Shown: positions 27,801 through 40,500 of the stretch, one piece after another
Position numbering within the stretch: the stretch's first letter is position 1
How the letters are laid out: the number at the start of each line of letters is the position of its first letter
From: Pyrocephalus nanus
Lineage: Eukaryota; Chordata; Aves; Passeriformes; Tyrannidae
DNA: 64,000 nt
Direction of reading: 5' to 3'
Assembly: GCA_038380795.1 (NCBI GenBank)
Contig: CM076262.1
Coordinates: 69,584,629-69,648,628, forward strand
Program-made: the position numbers and the translations under genes
The notes under the pieces: model-generated
Databases searched by the model: none
What the model saw: the letters and a program-made list of their open reading frames with translations, nothing else
What the model was told of the DNA's origin: nothing

Positions 27801-30800
27801 TCCTCCAAACATCAGCATTATCTGATCAACATCCACCTTAAAACTATCTTAAAGCACCAACTCCTTCCTCCTTCTGACCTACAACTTCTTAAGGTTCCTT
27901 CCTTTTCATACATTATTAATTTCCCTGTATTTTCTCATTCCATTACGTCCAACACAAATCCCTACTTTTCCATCCCTAGGCACTGACTACTGCACAGTTT
28001 GTAGCCTTGGCTTGGTCCTTGGTTGCAACCAAGACATCCCCAAGAGCACATGGCCTAATAGCTGCTGGATGGCAGTGTTTGGACATGAGTCCATACCTTT
28101 ACAACAACCACTTCTCCATTTTTTTTATGCCAATCTTGATCACAGATTGTTCAAACACTTTCAGGTTGACCAGTTTATTCCCACACCTGCCCTTAGGATG
28201 GAGTAGCTTCGTCCAAGAGGACTCTGCAGTGTGTTTTGGGGGCAAAGCCAGCCAAGACACAGCCTGGCCTGTGTGAGTTAACAGCAAAACAAAGTGCACA
28301 AAGTGGGCAAAGGGAGTGATCTTTCTCCTCCATCAAGCACTTGTGAGATCCCCTCTGCAGTGTGGGAGTCTTTCAGTGGAAGAAAAGCTGCTGCAAACTG
28401 AGGCAAGTCCAGCAGAGAACTGTCAGGATGGCTGGGGAACGTGGAATACGGGGAGAGACCGAGACCTGAATGTGTTCAGCCCAGAGAAGGTGGAGGGCAG
28501 ACCCTGCTCTGTCTGCAACTGCCCGAGCTCAGGAGAAAGAGAAGGCCCAGCTCTTCCTAGAGGTGCAAAAATGGCAACAAACACAAGTGGGAACACGGTG
28601 CAAGGAAAGGATGAGGATGGTGAAAGAGCAGAACATGTGCCCAGAGCAGCTGGGAGGTGTCCACCCTTGAAGACTCTCAAAATGGAACTGGACAGGGTTC
28701 TGAGCGGCCTCCTCTCTGACCAGCCCTGCTTTGAAGAGGAGGCTGGACTCAACTCCCCTCCAACTTGAGTGATTCTAGATTGTTTTTTAATCTACACTGG
28801 AAAACAAACGAGAATTTTAAAGAGCCTGCAATGGTGAAAGAAATTCCAAACTCATTTCGTGTTGTGCTCCTGATGGAACAAATCTATGGCAGTTTCCCAG
28901 GACTGGAGAGCACATTCCATTAAGTTTGGTTGCAAGTTCCTCACACTCATTTAGCAGATGAGTAGGACTAAATACCCAACTGATAGCCAATTAACATCAG
29001 ATGCCAGCATATGGCTTTGCTGGTGAGCAGGTAGCAAAACTTCCTAATACAGGAGCTCTATGTACACAATGATATTAAAGACAATTTATGGCTGTCACAG
29101 GAATTCTGCACACATATCCAGGACAAAATTAATTCCCCAGAAAAATTAAGGCAGCGAGCACGTAAGGAACAGATCTGCCCTTCAGGAGTGCCAAGAAACA
29201 CATACAAGAACATATGCTATGGGAGTCAAAGATGTGATTTCAAACAAACAAAAAAAAAAAAGGAAAAGTTATGAATTTGGGGAGAAATTACTTTTTTTTT
29301 CCCTGATCTCTTCTTTTGACCAGCCAAAACAAGACAAGTGTTTCTGCCCAAAGACCAGGGATCCTCCTGTTTTTGGCGCCTGAGAAGAATCTGCTAAAAT
29401 ATGCCTTCTACTACTTTGTTCAAACTGCAACTAGAACTGGTTGGAAAAGTTTTGCGTATACATTTTTCCATATTAAAATTATTAAAATTCCACTCAGATG
29501 GAATGGGATATATTTGGAAATTCGCGTAGTGATTCTGACATTACCAAGGAAACAAAATGAAGCAAAATGTCAGTTTAAAATATTTTTGGGTGAATAAAAA
29601 TTTTATTGCTAAGCAGAAATTTTGCTTTTTTTCTAGAGTAAGGGTTTGGGGTTTTTTTCTTTTTCTCTCCTAATGTTTCACATGAAAGAAACTAAAATTA
29701 TTTTCCTCTGTAATCAACCTCTAGCCACTTCATCCTTTTCGGAATTTGGAATCAAAAAAATGTTTATAAATTAAAATCCTATCAGGAACACACTGGCTCA
29801 GATTCAGTGCTGGGCTTCAGAGGTTCTATTTTCGGGCCATATCCAACTTTTACCTTCTGCCAATTTGGGATGGGGGTCCAAGCCACCATCCATTCTTTCA
29901 GCCTCTCTTTTAACACGGCATCAGGGATTTTCCCCATCCTTTTCCTTCTCTGCTACACGGTCCTTTATCTTTGCTGCCTAATTTTCCCCTCTCCTTCCCA
30001 TTTTGTAATCTCTCTTTTTATGCAGTAAAACACTGGACACACATCTGCCCCTTAATTCAGCAGTTTGAGCAAAATATATCTTTTTCTTATGGGAAAAAAA
30101 AAAAACAAAACAACAAAACCAACTTGCAGAAGTACAATGCTTTAGAAGACAATTCATCACACAAAAAATTCTGCCCTAAATTTCCCGCATCGATAGAATT
30201 CCTTGTTATTTGAGATTATTTCACTATCAAAAAGCCTGGAATATCATGTTTAGTTCATAATTACCTTATATATAGCCAGATGGTATTATTATCTTACAAG
30301 CTTAACTACCAGCCCTCCTCAGAAAGTTTCTTAGCCTTCATTTGCTCAGGCTAAGAATCTGATAGGAGTTCTGGTAATATAACACGTACAAGAATATATA
30401 TATATGTATATATATATTGTTTAGCTAGTAACATCTTTGTTTATTCCTTTCATTACTGTAGATTGCTAATTAAGAAAATCAACTGAACATCTAATTTTTG
30501 CATGTTTATGCACCAATTACAAAATGATTGCAGCCATTTTTAACTCCTAAACTACAGTGGGCCCTTTTTATGGCCGACATAATTTTTCTCCAAAATAACT
30601 TGAAGCGCTGGGGAACCATCACTTCGACTACAAACTGCACGACGCAAAGGGCTCCACAACGTGCCTCTGTTTGCTGTTCCTCTGCATCTGGCTTTGTTCA
30701 AAGCAGAATTCTGTGTGCTTGAAGGTTCCCTCCTGCTCCATCAGCAAGCCAAGTAAACGAGATCAGCGCTGCAAACAACTCAAGAGCAAATTCACGGTGT

Positions 30801-33800
30801 CTACGCTCCTCTTGTAATTAAGAGGTTAAGCATCTTTATCAACCAGCAACCTCCTCTGCAGCTTGCAACTGTTCTCAGCTTCCAGCTCTGCCAAGATAAA
30901 TGCAAACTTGTACAGGCAGGTGTGCTTTGCTTCTCTCCTGGCGCTGAGCAGAATTTTTAGTATTCATTAAAAGCAGTGACAATCATGTAAGTGCCCACTT
31001 AATGCTTCTTCCCTCTCATTCCAACCTCTTAGAATACAGCAGTGAGTGATACAGTGGAAAGGCTGCATTAACTGTCTCAGATTGCTTTTTAGCATCTTTT
31101 TGACAGTTCTGTGTTTAAACACTGGGGCTGATGTCTGGGAAATTCACATTAACATACTTTTTGTATGGTGTGCAATTTGGAATAATACCTTAAATGAACA
31201 CTCCCTCCCAAGTCATCTGTAACCTGCTACCTCCAGCCATTCTGGACTGGAAAAGCCAGTAATTACACCAAACACTACACCAGTGCTGCTCTCATTTGGA
31301 AAACAGGATTTCTTAAAATAGACAAAGGCAAAACAAAGTAAAAAATGCCTGATAATATTCTTACCTAGTTTAATAAAACTTGTGTTTTATACACACCCAC
31401 ACACCTGTAATGATTGGTCAAAACCACTTCTAGAGGAAGAGTGGCTTCCTTTCCACCTGGTTTATTGAATTATCCTGTAATTGTGCAGAACCAACCCAAT
31501 GCAAGCAGCAAACTAGGCCACTGGAGGAGTTGCAGTGAGTCAAGACAAAAGGTTATGTAGCTCTGTACCTTCTGTCCCACAATGGTCAGTAAAAAACACC
31601 TCCAAAACTGCACAGTCCCAACTGAACCTTCCTTTGCTGTGTCCCCTTAGGTTATGGCACTCAATGGCTTGAAAACCACCAAGTCACAGGGTCCATTTCC
31701 ATAAGTTGGGGGTTTTTTATTTTTGGGGAAGATTTTCTTTTTCCTTTTTTTTTTTTTTTTTTTACTTTCTGAGATATCTACAGTCTTAAATAACATATTT
31801 TTCCGAGGAGATGAATTTCCACTGCAGCCTTTAAAATATTCTAGCTCTGGTTACGACGTGTATCTGGGGACCAGGAGAGCAATGGAGACAGAGAACTGAG
31901 TTTAAAAGTAGCAATTAAAAGATGTTTTACACTTCCTACATGGATCCTTGTGCACACCAATACAGGTTCCTGTGCAGATCTTCAGATGCCACGAAGGTGC
32001 TTTCAGCATCTCCCAGTTGTCACCTCGTGGAACGGAAGACTACAAAGAGCTGTGTGTCATGTCACAGCACTAATAACAAGGTTTAATGTTTGTGTACAGT
32101 GCTCCACGAGAGGTGTTCAAAGTGCTGCTCTGAGAATAATTAATCCTCCAACAAATCCATGTGGTAGGTGGATCAAGCATCATCTCCACAATTTTACAAG
32201 GGGGGGGGGGAGGAACAATAAACAGGCTGTCAAACCTGAAGATGACTAATTAGAATTTGGTTGCCTGTCTTCCTCAGGCTCTTTCAAATCTCTCTGCCAG
32301 AGGCAGTGGCAGTTCACAGAATCAAATTCCAGACCTTTCAAGTTCCATGGTTGTTCTCTGCACTCCCAGGCCACGCTGCCTTCCTAAAGCTACACTTGTC
32401 TGCTGGTCTGGACTAAGACTTATTTACCTGAGGGGTCAGAATCCTAAAGTTTGGCTACTTTCCACTCCATTCATGGAGCCAAAAGTATTGGTACAAAGGG
32501 CAAGAAATCCCCCCGAAAAGCAAAAGTGTGTTTGGAAGGAGGAAATGAAGGACAAACACTTTAGCACCTACCACTTCTACAGCTTCTCACCACCAGCGTG
32601 TGGGGAATAGTTGGTTTGGATCATCTTCCCGATACAGGGATGTAATTTAAATATTCCTGAGACTCACAGCAGCCAGTTTAATATTCTGAAGTGTTCAGGA
32701 CAGAGTAACTCCCCAGAACTGGAGAAATACTGGAAGGCTGTGTTGCAGATCCCTTTTCTGTGCCTTGCTCTGCTCTCTGAGCCTTAGGTGGACAAATAGA
32801 TCCAAGACATCTTACATTTAAGAAATCCAATAAAAAATCAACTTTTTTTTTTTTTTTTTTTAATATGCCCAGTCTTTTAAAAATGACATCTGTTCTAAAT
32901 CCCTACACAGCTCAATGTTTTTCACTGCATTTCCAGAGCCATTCTTTTGTAAATAGATAATTAGTGCTTAAATACTTCTTTCAAGGGGTTTCTACATTAA
33001 CATAAAAATAGTGTAATTACTGATGGTCAAAATGGCATGACTACAATTTGTAAATTTTAATTCCTTTTGCTGCTCTGAAGCTGATTTTTTTTCATCTTCA
33101 ACACGATTTTAATCTGTTTTAAGTGTGACTATTACTGAACCTAAAAATATAAAATACCTGCAAAGAGAGGAGGAAAAATAACTGCCATAATTTTGCAAAG
33201 CTGAACAATAAAGCAAAAGTAAAGCTAAGCCTACTGACCACAGGCTTTTCTGAAGATCTTTTATCAAGATCTTAAAAGTAGGGATGATGTTTATTGACCA
33301 AAATTAGCTGATTCTGTCTACAGAATTTAATGTTAGAGGATTAGATCTAATGCAACCTAAGACTTGAAACAGGTAATTCTAGTAGTGCTAGTTCCTCTCT
33401 CTTCACTCTAAAATATTTTTTAGTCTGAAATAAAAATATTATCCTTTGAGCTGAATCTGCCCAGGTCAATTCCTAAAGGGCTTGTCAAATAATGTAATTA
33501 TTTTCTTTTTTTTTTTTTCTTTTTTTTTTTGGGGGGGGGTGGGTGTACAATAAGCACATTCTCAGGAAAATACTCTGAAGAGCTAATTATTGTTTTCCAC
33601 TACAACTCAAAGCCACCTTCTGGGGTTTTTTTTAATTCCAATTTAGTTTGAACTTGAATTTCAAACAGGAAATCTGTCATAGACACTGGAAAATCTCAAG
33701 CAAACACACTGAAACAATATATATTATAAAATGTGTTAGTTGAAGTATTCTTTCCAGTCCATGCATAGAAGAGACTCCTCAGAGAAAGTATGGAATTATG

Positions 33801-34499
33801 TGTTGCAACTCATACCACAGATCAGCTATTTAGTTAAATTTCCAGGAAAGTAACCCACAAGCTCCAAGTGGAAGTGGGTCCTGGAGCATGCACAACTTGG
33901 AAATGATGTTCCAGGCTTGAGCAGCTTGACATTCCAGGCATTACATGAGCAGCTCAGCCAAGCAGGCAATTTCCAGTGCCAACAATATGGGAGATTAAAA
34001 AGCAGAGGTGGTTTTGGAGTCATGATTTGAGGAGTGCACTAAGGCAGGACATGTGATTTCATGTTTGTCCTGCAACACACTTGATTTATACGCAGGTAGG
34101 GATTAAATAACAAAAATTAAAATCATGAAACAGCTGAGGAGAAAGAGAAGCTGCAGTGCATAGTGAGCCTGACATGTCTTATGATATAACCTAGGAGAGA
34201 TGCTCCAGCCTTCTGATCATTTTCTTAACCCTCCTCTGGACCAGTTTCAACAGGTCCACGCATTTAGAAACAGCTCCCTCAAATCATTTTTGGCTGTTTA
34301 AAGTGTTATCTGTTAAAATCTCCTGAACATGCTGGGAAATTAGCATATGTTCAAAGTCATCCTTATGATGTCATTAGAAAGTTTCCCTGGCTTCATGGCC
34401 TTCTGTTCAGTCCTACCATAACACATATTCTGTACTCCATTTTTTCCTGATTGTCCAAAACTGGATTTTCAAATAAAATACAGTAAGAGAACAAATAAG

Positions 34500-34540
<41 letters not shown>

Positions 34541-37500
34541 AAATATGAGACCTGAAAAGTTGAGAAAGGTCAATTAAGAAGAAAAGAAGGGAGGGAAATG
34601 ACCAGGTTGGCACCATTCTTAACCTTTGTAAACTGACTATTCAGCCCCTCTTCCCTTAATTTTCAAAGTTACACTGAAAAAGTTTAGCAAAATAGAAATC
34701 TCACTTCATGATATTGCATGACTGGGCAATAAGAGGACAGATGAAACCGAACATAAATTTATGCAGAGTAATTCAAGTGCTGGAAAAAATACACCAACTG
34801 TAGATACAGTGATGGGTTCTGAGCAAGGTATTACCATACAGGAAAGAGTTGATAGAATTATTTAAAGGGAATTTTATGACAATGCCATCTCATTGTTCAG
34901 TCATAGTTAGAAATGAAAACAGAATAATCCACAACACCAGAAAAGAAAAGAGAACTAGGAAATCTCATTCTGCCAGGGAATAAATCTGTGGTGTTCTCAG
35001 ATCGTGTGCAGTTCTGGTCTCATCATTTTTAAAAGGATACAAAGAGGTACAAAGAGTGACATAGGTGATCAAAGGCATTTAAGGACTTCTGAACAGCCTT
35101 CAGCCTTAAAAATATCTTAAGGGCAGATATGGGACGAGCCTATAAATTCTTAAGCAGAATGAAGATGAAAATCACTTGCCTCTTCCAGTGTTGGGAAATA
35201 CCAAATGAAACGAGTAGGTGACAGGTTCAAACTAAGCACAGTCCACCCCTGTCACATTGAGAAACTCTCTGTCTGCACTCAAAATCTGCACAGATCCAAA
35301 AGGCAATTAAGAGAAGAAATATCTGTGTATTAAATACAAGGTAATGCTGTGGCTGCAGGAGCCCGTGGGCTGCCTACCAGAGAAAGCTGAGAAAATAAGC
35401 ATATCCAGTTATCACCAGCATTTCATCTCCTCCACAGAGTTAAACCTGGCCTTAGTAAAACCCCAAGTCCCTCCCTAAGAAGGGGAGAGGGGATTTAGCA
35501 GAAAGGAAACATGAGAGGAAACAACTAATTACCGAAAAGAAGGAACTGAAGCAAAATCAAGCAGAGGGATTTAGGGGTCAGAAGGGAAAAAAAATATGAA
35601 GCTTTGTGAGTGAAGGGCAGACAAAGCACCGGGCAAAGACAATACCAGGATCATGAGCTGTGTCATCTGAGACAGTCCAGGCCTTCCTGTGTGCCCACAT
35701 ACAGTCAAAAAAAAAGAGAGAACATATTTCAGGGGGTGACTCAGCAAGCCAACGTGCCTCTATTAGCACAACACTTCAGCATGTGCTTGGTGTAACCATA
35801 AGGTCCATGGAAGTTAATGATGTTAATGTAAGATAAATTTTCCATCAGACAGGCACAGGAATTTTATGTAAAGCAGAAAGATAAAATCTGAACTCGCTGA
35901 AGGGCAAGTTGATCTGAAAAGATGAAACAGAGAGAGACCGGAGCGGCACAGACCTAATGGGGCATGACAAACCAGAAAATTAAGAGGTAAGAATCAATGC
36001 TACACATAAAAACAGGGAGCAAAAGCGGGAGCAGGGAATGTATCTGGTGCTTGACAGCAAGATGAGATCAAGGGAAGCTGAACCATACAAATATTCTGGT
36101 GTCCATCCCAATCTAATGACAGCAGAAGACATGGGTTTGACAAAGAACAAAATAAGTGGAAGGGGAGCCCTGTGCCATGGGCATGAAAGGATGGACAGGG
36201 AAATTTGGCAGCAGCAAGTAAGGACAACAGGGGATGCGAAAGTCAATGCTAGATGTGTCACTTACTTTCCTTAGAAACCAGGAAATTATTAAGACAAGGA
36301 GGAAGGAGAAGGCTGGGTAGGCTGTGGGAGCTGCAAAATAGTGCAAGATACTGGAAGTAGACCTCTAGAAAAACCTAAACTGTTGCACACCAGTGCCTTT
36401 CACAATAAAATGGACAACCAACAAAAAATTTTAAAATTCCTTCTCAAAGGGAACACTTTTAACCATTCTGCCATTTACTGTAGATTTCGGAAACACTCAA
36501 GATATTCAAGAGTTGATAAATTGTCCATTTAAAACAAATAAAGATTTATAAAAAATTAAGTTAAATTTTCCCTTTTTTCTTTTTTTCCCTTTTTTTTAAT
36601 TGCCAAGAAACTAAAAGAAACCTTCAACTTGCTACATTTCTATATCTCAAAGATGCTCTTGCAAAAATTTAACTCAAACCACCAAGATCACCTTTTCCCA
36701 AACTGCACGCTACCAGGAAATTGGAAGCACGCCTGAAAAGTCAGAAAATTAAGCCTTTTTTTTTGGGGAATGAAAATGATGAAGAGACCATGCACAGAAA
36801 CTGTGCAGCAAGTACTGTGTGTAGCCCCCATCCTTGCCAGCAATATCCCCAAGCGCTTCTCTTCCCACACCAGCAGATAAATAAAATGGGTATTATTTAG
36901 AAGGATAACCATATGGTTTGTGTAATTTGTACGTGCTATTTTCAGGACATTATTATAAGATATGGTAGAGACCTACACAACAGGGTCAGAACTTGCTTTC
37001 TGTTTTATAACCACCCTGTTCCATTTGGGTGCAGAGACAAGAGGTGATGGCACTATCTCAATATATTACTGTTCCCACCTTAATGCTTGCAGAATAACGC
37101 AATTATTCCATGTGGGGCATATTATTGGGTTGCTGAGCTCAAATAAATATTTATCAGCCTCGCTGATAATTATTTGCTGGTAAATACTTGTTTAAATTGT
37201 GAAGTCCTGACTTAATTTTTTATATATATATATATATTCCATTTCAGCCTACATGCATCTGTCTGCTTTGTGCCTTCCCAGGGCGGAATGCTGCAACATG
37301 GAGCAAAAAAAAAAAAAAAAAAGACAGGGAAAAAATGCAAATACATCAACAGAAAACTTGAAATCTGTTCCCCTTAAACTGTGTCCTTTCTCTCTTCAAC
37401 TCCTTCATTCCCTCTCACCCTCTTTTTTTTTTTTTTTTTTTGATAATGAAGTATCAGAAGCCACTTTTATTCTAAATTAAGGTACCCGCAGTGCTGCAGG

Positions 37501-40500
37501 AACAGCACTGAGCAGGGTTTTTGTCTGGGCTACAGTGCCTGCTTTCCAATTTTCACTGTCATTTTTTTTTTTTTTCCAAAGCATATACAAAACATTGCAG
37601 AAGCACATGTAAATCACCACTCTCTTGCCCAGTGGAACAGAATTTCAGCTCCCAATGCCAAGGCTTGCCTACAGAAGGCATCTACATCTGGTCTGCTACA
37701 TCCAAGGCAGCAACCATAGGCACAGGGTTTGCTTTGTTTGGAATTCAGCACTGTGGTGCAGCTGAGCCTCAGATTAAAAAAAACCAAAAAACAAAACAAA
37801 AAACAACACAACTATGAGCCTCCAGGGTTAAACAGACAAATGTTTTCAGTCACAACAACTTTTTTTTTTGAGGGGGGGGGAGGAAGCAAAGCCACAACAA
37901 TGTATGGAAGGGGTTTTATGTAAATCATTATAGGCCTACTGATTTAAATTGTTGCTAACACCCAGAAGTTGCTTAATGTACACTTGGGAGTGTGAAGGCA
38001 GAACAGATGAATAGTCTCACAAATCCTATTTGCTCCCTTGGAAAAATGCAAAAATATTTGCGAAAAATAATGATTCCTGCTCATTGCCATTCCAATTTAA
38101 AAGTCAAATTAATATTCATGATTTCTGAGTGCACGGTGGTTTTTACTGGGAGGCAGAAGGGGCAGATACAATCAGCAAACAAATGTGCTTTCAAATGCAC
38201 ACAGAAGGCAGTACCTACCTAGCCACTCGTTGAATTTTTTTACTTCACTAGGAAGTCCCAGCTCAGTAAAATCACCAGCATGTATTAACACATCTCCATA
38301 TGGCATTTGGATGGGATCAGTTCTGGAGTGAGTATCAGAAATACAGACAAATCGTGTATATCCTGGAGGTTTGGGAGCGTCGTGGGGCACCGGATCGACC
38401 CTGTAGGAAATGCATCACAACAAGGTTAGGAAGTATTTACGTACTTTTTAGTGTCTGCTTTGCAATTCCAACACTGTTTTTTTTACCTTTACAGAAGATT
38501 ACACAGACCTCTGAGTCTGCCTGATGGAAGGATTTATTAAAACAAACCTAACACTAATGGGAGGTGTAAAAATGCTTGATGTTCACAGCACATTTTCAGT
38601 GTTTTTTTGGTAGATAAACTTCAAGAGATTAAGGAAAAAAAATTGGACTATGGCAGTAACTCTGACACAAATACTTACAAATAAATCAAAGGCATTGCCA
38701 GTTTCAAAGGAATAGCACTATCCCATTTCATTGTTTAAATATGATTACACGGTGCGCAGGGAGAAGATTTATTTTAGATACATAAATACATTTAAATGTG
38801 GTTTTTTCTAATTAGAACTTTTTTTTCTGCCCCCTGCAAGTTATGTAATTCCAGCAAATTTAATTAACACATTTTGGAGATATGTTTGAGCGTGTTAATG
38901 CAAAGCAACATAAGAACTCTCCCAACAGCTGTAAATGTACATTAAAGCCTCAATATTGTCAGGACAAATGTGGTGACTTTCTGGGCTTAATTATACTAAA
39001 TGAAATCAAATGCAGTGAGGGGTGAGGCTGGATTGTTCAGAGCCCAAAATTAAGATTCAGAACTGAGGGAATGAAAAGATCTGACCCAGTTTGATGAGAC
39101 CTGCTCATGATTTAGAAGAGGAAAGCTGAGAACACCTTTTTTAAAATCAATCTTTTTAACCTCAATCCATATTTTGTTGGAATACACAGAAGGAAATGTA
39201 TCCATATACAGCTACACTGTATCTGCTATTCCAGTTAGGGAACTCTGGTGGAATAAAATCCAAGAGCCAGAGGTGCAAGAGTTATATTTGTGCCACCAGA
39301 AACCAGAGAGATATACAGAGTTGTTGTGAACTATTTTACTTCTGCAACATTTATTTTGAAAGGACAAATAAAATTAGTGTTGTTCACTGTTGCAGTATAT
39401 AACACACATTTCTATCCCTTGCTGGTTGTGCTTCAATTCAGGAGCTTACTTTTACATAAACAAACTCAGAAAAAATATAATTAGGATATTTTTGCTATTA
39501 AGAGTACTACTTATGTTCCTAAATAAATTTTTAGGGAGTATTTTATTTCTAAGAAGTCATAAGATAATAATCTTTAATCACTCCATCTCTCCTCTATGTC
39601 AAAGAATTCTGTGAAATTTAGAGGCGTTTTTGACGACCACACAGGATGGGTGAGAGAGTGAGGAATAAATCTAAAACATTCAAATCTTGTTAAATTAAAA
39701 AAAAAAAAAAAGGTCTTTGCATTTTCTACAACATGACTACAAAACTAGAGCATGAACAAATTATTTTGTACCCATACCTTTACAGGAAGAAGAAGAAATG
39801 CTGGGGTTTTTTACTGGAGAAACAGCCTTTTGGTGCGAGCACCCTGTAGTTGTCTTTCTGAAGTTCCAGATTTTGAGCAGAAAAGTAATTAAATGTGAGG
39901 TGAGGAGCAAAACCAGCTGGGATTAAATCCTACCTAATGAATACCCAGATATGCAAGCAAGGACCTACTGGGAACTGCAAAACTTGGGCTGACAGAGAGT
40001 GTAGTGTTTGGACCCTGAAAACACTTGTTGTAGGGCTGGGGAAGCGTGTGTGCTGCGAGACATCCACAAAGGAGAAGAAAAAGAGTTTGATGTTAAAAAT
40101 GTCTCTGTTTTGGAGAAGAACAGAGCTGCCACAGTGGGTGGAGGGTGGAGGTAACAGGGGTGGCAAAGGAAAAATTGGTGGTGAATGGTGGGGGTTCGAC
40201 TGGTGAGGCTTTGCCATAAGGTGTGAGCTGTGTGAAGGGTAAAACATTCATTGCACACAATTCTGCCATAAAATGGACTGGGTAAAAACCACAGAATCAT
40301 AGAATATGCTGAGCTGGAAAGAACCCACAAGGATCATCAAGTCCCTGCACAGGACCATCCCCAAGAGTCAAAGAAGGAGGAGCTGACCCTGCCTGTCTTT
40401 GCAGCTGTTCAGGCTGAAAGGATTAAACACCAGTTGGGCAAACACAAGCACCCAACACCTCCCAAAGAGAGTTGCAGGTTGTATTAGTAAAACAGCTCTA

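Larger units (their letters stand above)
25422..38218 (-). other. MPPED1 intron 3 (12.8 kb)
   Basis: The intron contains CR1 fragments at 28306-28783 and 34194-34260, a possible old CR1 piece at about 34985-35230, a MIR-like repeat at 32110-32200, a 36-bp poly-A at 34503-34538, T/G homopolymer junctions near 33505-33543, and (TA)n runs near 30393-30419 and 37219-37238. A purine-rich stretch lies at about 35880-36240. I see no coding exon. Confidence 0.85.

Noticed and set aside
28316..28768. 150-residue plus-strand open frame
   Set aside because: It lies entirely within a CR1 LINE fragment and is out of frame with any ORF2 domain over most of its length.
35880..36260. Purine-rich stretch with several overlapping open frames, considered as a possible retroviral remnant
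   Set aside because: No reverse transcriptase, protease, zinc-knuckle or LTR boundary motifs are visible; the frames are compositional.
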